The translations under genes were made by a program, and so were the position numbers. The notes under the pieces are model-generated. The model ran no database searches and was not told the origin of the DNA. It saw nothing but the letters and a program-made list of their open reading frames with translations. Below are positions 14,823 through 15,712 of a stretch of DNA of 15,712 bases, one piece after another; positions within the stretch are counted from its first letter, which is position 1; each line of letters opens with the position of its first letter. Origin of the DNA: JBAXLO01 sp037134755 (GTDB lineage Bacteria > Bacteroidota > Bacteroidia > Bacteroidales > JACABE01); assembly GCA_037134755.1 (NCBI GenBank), contig JBAXLO010000100.1, positions 1 through 15,712 of the forward strand, read 5' to 3'.

Positions 14823-15299
14823 ATGGTTAGCATTAAATTATCAGAAACTAAGATAAACCAGATTAAGGATATTTGTAAATCCTTTAATAATGAAAAAGGT
14901 GAATTAATAAATGTACTTCACAAAACGCAGAGTACATTAGGTTATTTGCCTGCTGAAGTTCAGGAAGTAGTAGCACGCGAACTAAATACATCAACTGCTC
15001 ATGTATATGGAGTAGTTACTTTTTATTCATTCTTCACCATGACACCTAAAGGTGAATTTCCAATCTCTATTTGTTTGGGAACAGCTTGTTATGTAAGAGG
15101 TGCCGAAAAAGTACTGGATGAATTTAAACGTGAACTAAAGATTACTGTTGGCGAAACAACTGCTGATGGCAAGTTCTCTTTAAGTTGCTTACGTTGTGTA
15201 GGTGCTTGCGGATTAGCGCCTGTAGTAATGGTGGGTGATAAAGTTTATGGACGTGTTGCTCCTGATGGGATCAAAGACATCCTAAAAGATTATAAATAG
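14823..15299 (+). CDS. hydC: [FeFe]-hydrogenase [2Fe-2S] subunit HydC (NuoE/HndA-like)
   Basis: The 158-residue NuoE-like subunit carries one [2Fe-2S] cluster next to HydB's flavin. An N-terminal helical domain (LINVLHKTQSTLGYLPAEV, then HVYGVVTFYSFF) precedes the thioredoxin-like domain. The ligands are C84 and C89 (CLGTAC) and C125 and C129 (CVGAC); C122 is extra. The end, VMVGDKVYGRVAPDGIKDILKDY, is typical of the family. It is the last gene of the operon, whereas the NuoE-like gene comes first in Thermotoga (hydC-hydB-hydA) and Desulfovibrio (hndA). It lies 27 bp after hydA and 45 bp before the terminator stem. Identity is certain at family level. Confidence 0.96.
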   Translation: MVSIKLSETKINQIKDICKSFNNEKGELINVLHKTQSTLGYLPAEVQEVVARELNTSTAHVYGVVTFYSFFTMTPKGEFPISICLGTACYVRGAEKVLDEFKRELKITVGETTADGKFSLSCLRCVGACGLAPVVMVGDKVYGRVAPDGIKDILKDYK

Positions 15300-15344
15300 A
15301 CAACAAATCATGTGATCTTAATTATAGATTGACTTTAAAAACCG

Positions 15345-15381
15345 GAGCCCTCATCATTAATTTGATGGGGGTTCTTTTTTT
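15345..15381 (+). terminator. Rho-independent terminator of the hydrogenase operon
   Basis: A 12-bp stem (15345-15356, GAGCCCTCATCA, with 15363-15374) contains two G-T wobbles, closes on a 6-base loop and is followed by seven T. It marks the end of the ten-gene transcript. Confidence 0.9.
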
Positions 15382-15387
15382 AAAAGG

Positions 15388-15425
15388 AGTGCCTTAAGTG
15401 CCTAAAGTACTTAAAGTGCCTTGAG
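15388..15425. repeat. GTGCCT-type short repeat cluster
   Basis: The words GTGCCTTAA, GTGCCTAAAG and GTGCCTTGAG follow each other with TACTTAAA between the second and third. GTGCCTAAAGT also forms the arm of the hairpin at 1079-1119. This looks like a dispersed intergenic repeat, but its genome copy number cannot be judged here. Confidence 0.6.
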
Positions 15426-15469
15426 TTGGAAGAAAGCTTTTAGTCTTTTAGGAAAACAATCTTTCCTGC

Positions 15470-15486
15470 CAGGTTTTCAAAACCTG
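15470..15486. repeat. Palindrome CAGGTTTTCAAAACCTG
   Basis: Arms of 8 bp around one base, followed by seven T at 15491-15497. It could be a small second terminator or a REP-like palindrome. With a loop of practical size the stem is only about 7 bp. Confidence 0.5.
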
Positions 15487-15661
15487 TTAGTTTTTTTAAT
15501 GAATTCTTGTTTTAAAAACATTGAAAAAACAATAGTTATGAACAATCCTTTTTTGTGTTATTGGCTAAACAATTAAAGATAGCCACCGCTAGAAAATAAA
15601 TTCACTTTTCTGTCGGTTGATAAATAAGTCATTATTATTTAATATCGTTGATATATCTCTA

Positions 15662-15669
15662 TATCTTTG
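15662..15669 (+). promoter_or_regulatory. Possible -7 element (TATCTTTG) for a gene beyond the window
   Basis: It is an exact TAnnTTTG, but no TTTG stands at the expected distance upstream, and no start codon is seen before the window ends. Confidence 0.35.
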
Positions 15670-15712
15670 TAATCCTAAACCGGAGCCCGATAACCGTTTT
15701 ATTTTTTGAATA

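Larger units (their letters stand above)
15300..15712. other. Gene-free 3' end of the window
   Basis: No convincing coding frame on either strand. It contains the operon terminator, a GTGCCT-type repeat, a 17-base palindrome and a possible promoter, listed separately. An 11-base word, AACCGGAGCCC, occurs at 15340-15350 and again at 15678-15688. Bases 15498-15655 show nothing I can name. Confidence 0.7.

Noticed and set aside
6987..15299. Hydrogenase maturases HydE, HydF or HydG within the operon
   Set aside because: No radical SAM motif or GTPase P-loop occurs in the operon. The radical SAM protein at 3161 is of PflX type and lies outside it.

Overview
The window looks like part of the chromosome of an anaerobic, fermentative member of the Bacteroidota (probably Bacteroidales-like). 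The evidence is the AT-rich sequence, repeated matches to the Bacteroidota promoter form TTTG / TAnnTTTG ahead of genes on both strands, almost no Shine-Dalgarno sequences, a Bacteroidota-type ATP-dependent PEP carboxykinase, and an NAD(P)-linked [FeFe]-hydrogenase operon. No finer taxonomy can be supported from the sequence alone.

Left part (1-4500): the 3' end of pckA with a strong terminator; a 64-residue orphan protein with its own promoter; a minus-strand pair consisting of a four-helix-bundle protein followed by a DUF1015 protein, ended by a perfect 16-bp hairpin; a divergently transcribed PflX-type radical SAM protein; and a minisatellite of seven exactly 42-bp units lying between two convergent genes. 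A CopA-type copper-exporting P1B ATPase (4503-6707, minus) follows and is divergent from the main operon.

Right part (6867-15381): a ten-gene operon, all on the plus strand, with gaps of 34 bp or less, one promoter and one terminator. The last four genes encode the enzyme: HndB (thioredoxin-like [2Fe-2S] protein), HydB (NuoF-like flavoprotein), HydA (catalytic [FeFe]-hydrogenase with the full H-cluster signature) and HydC (NuoE-like [2Fe-2S] subunit). This is the composition of the soluble NAD(P)-linked, often electron-bifurcating HydABC/HndABCD complexes. The first six genes form an accessory module: a DRTGG-like protein, an RsbW-type ATPase, a ferredoxin-hydrogenase-like protein with a degraded active site, a second DRTGG-like protein, a PHP-family metal-dependent hydrolase-like protein, and a histidine-kinase-type ATPase with no phospho-acceptor domain. 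Comparable genes are known beside trimeric hydrogenases in Thermotogae and Clostridia, but their role is not established. I infer sensing or control of the hydrogenase.

The operon promoter overlaps or adjoins five half-sites of the type TGTTA(A/C), making two tandem 16-bp palindromes plus one more inverted pair. They resemble the operator of the NADH-sensing repressor Rex, with a CRP/FNR-type regulator as the alternative. Only hydB has a strong Shine-Dalgarno, and the structural genes use CGT for arginine where the accessory genes use AGA. Both observations suggest that the enzyme subunits are expressed much more strongly than the accessory proteins.

The 3' end (15300-15712) holds no gene. 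It has the operon terminator, a GTGCCT-type dispersed repeat also seen at 1079-1119, a short palindrome and a possible promoter for a gene beyond the window. The hydrogenase maturases HydE, HydF and HydG are not in the window.
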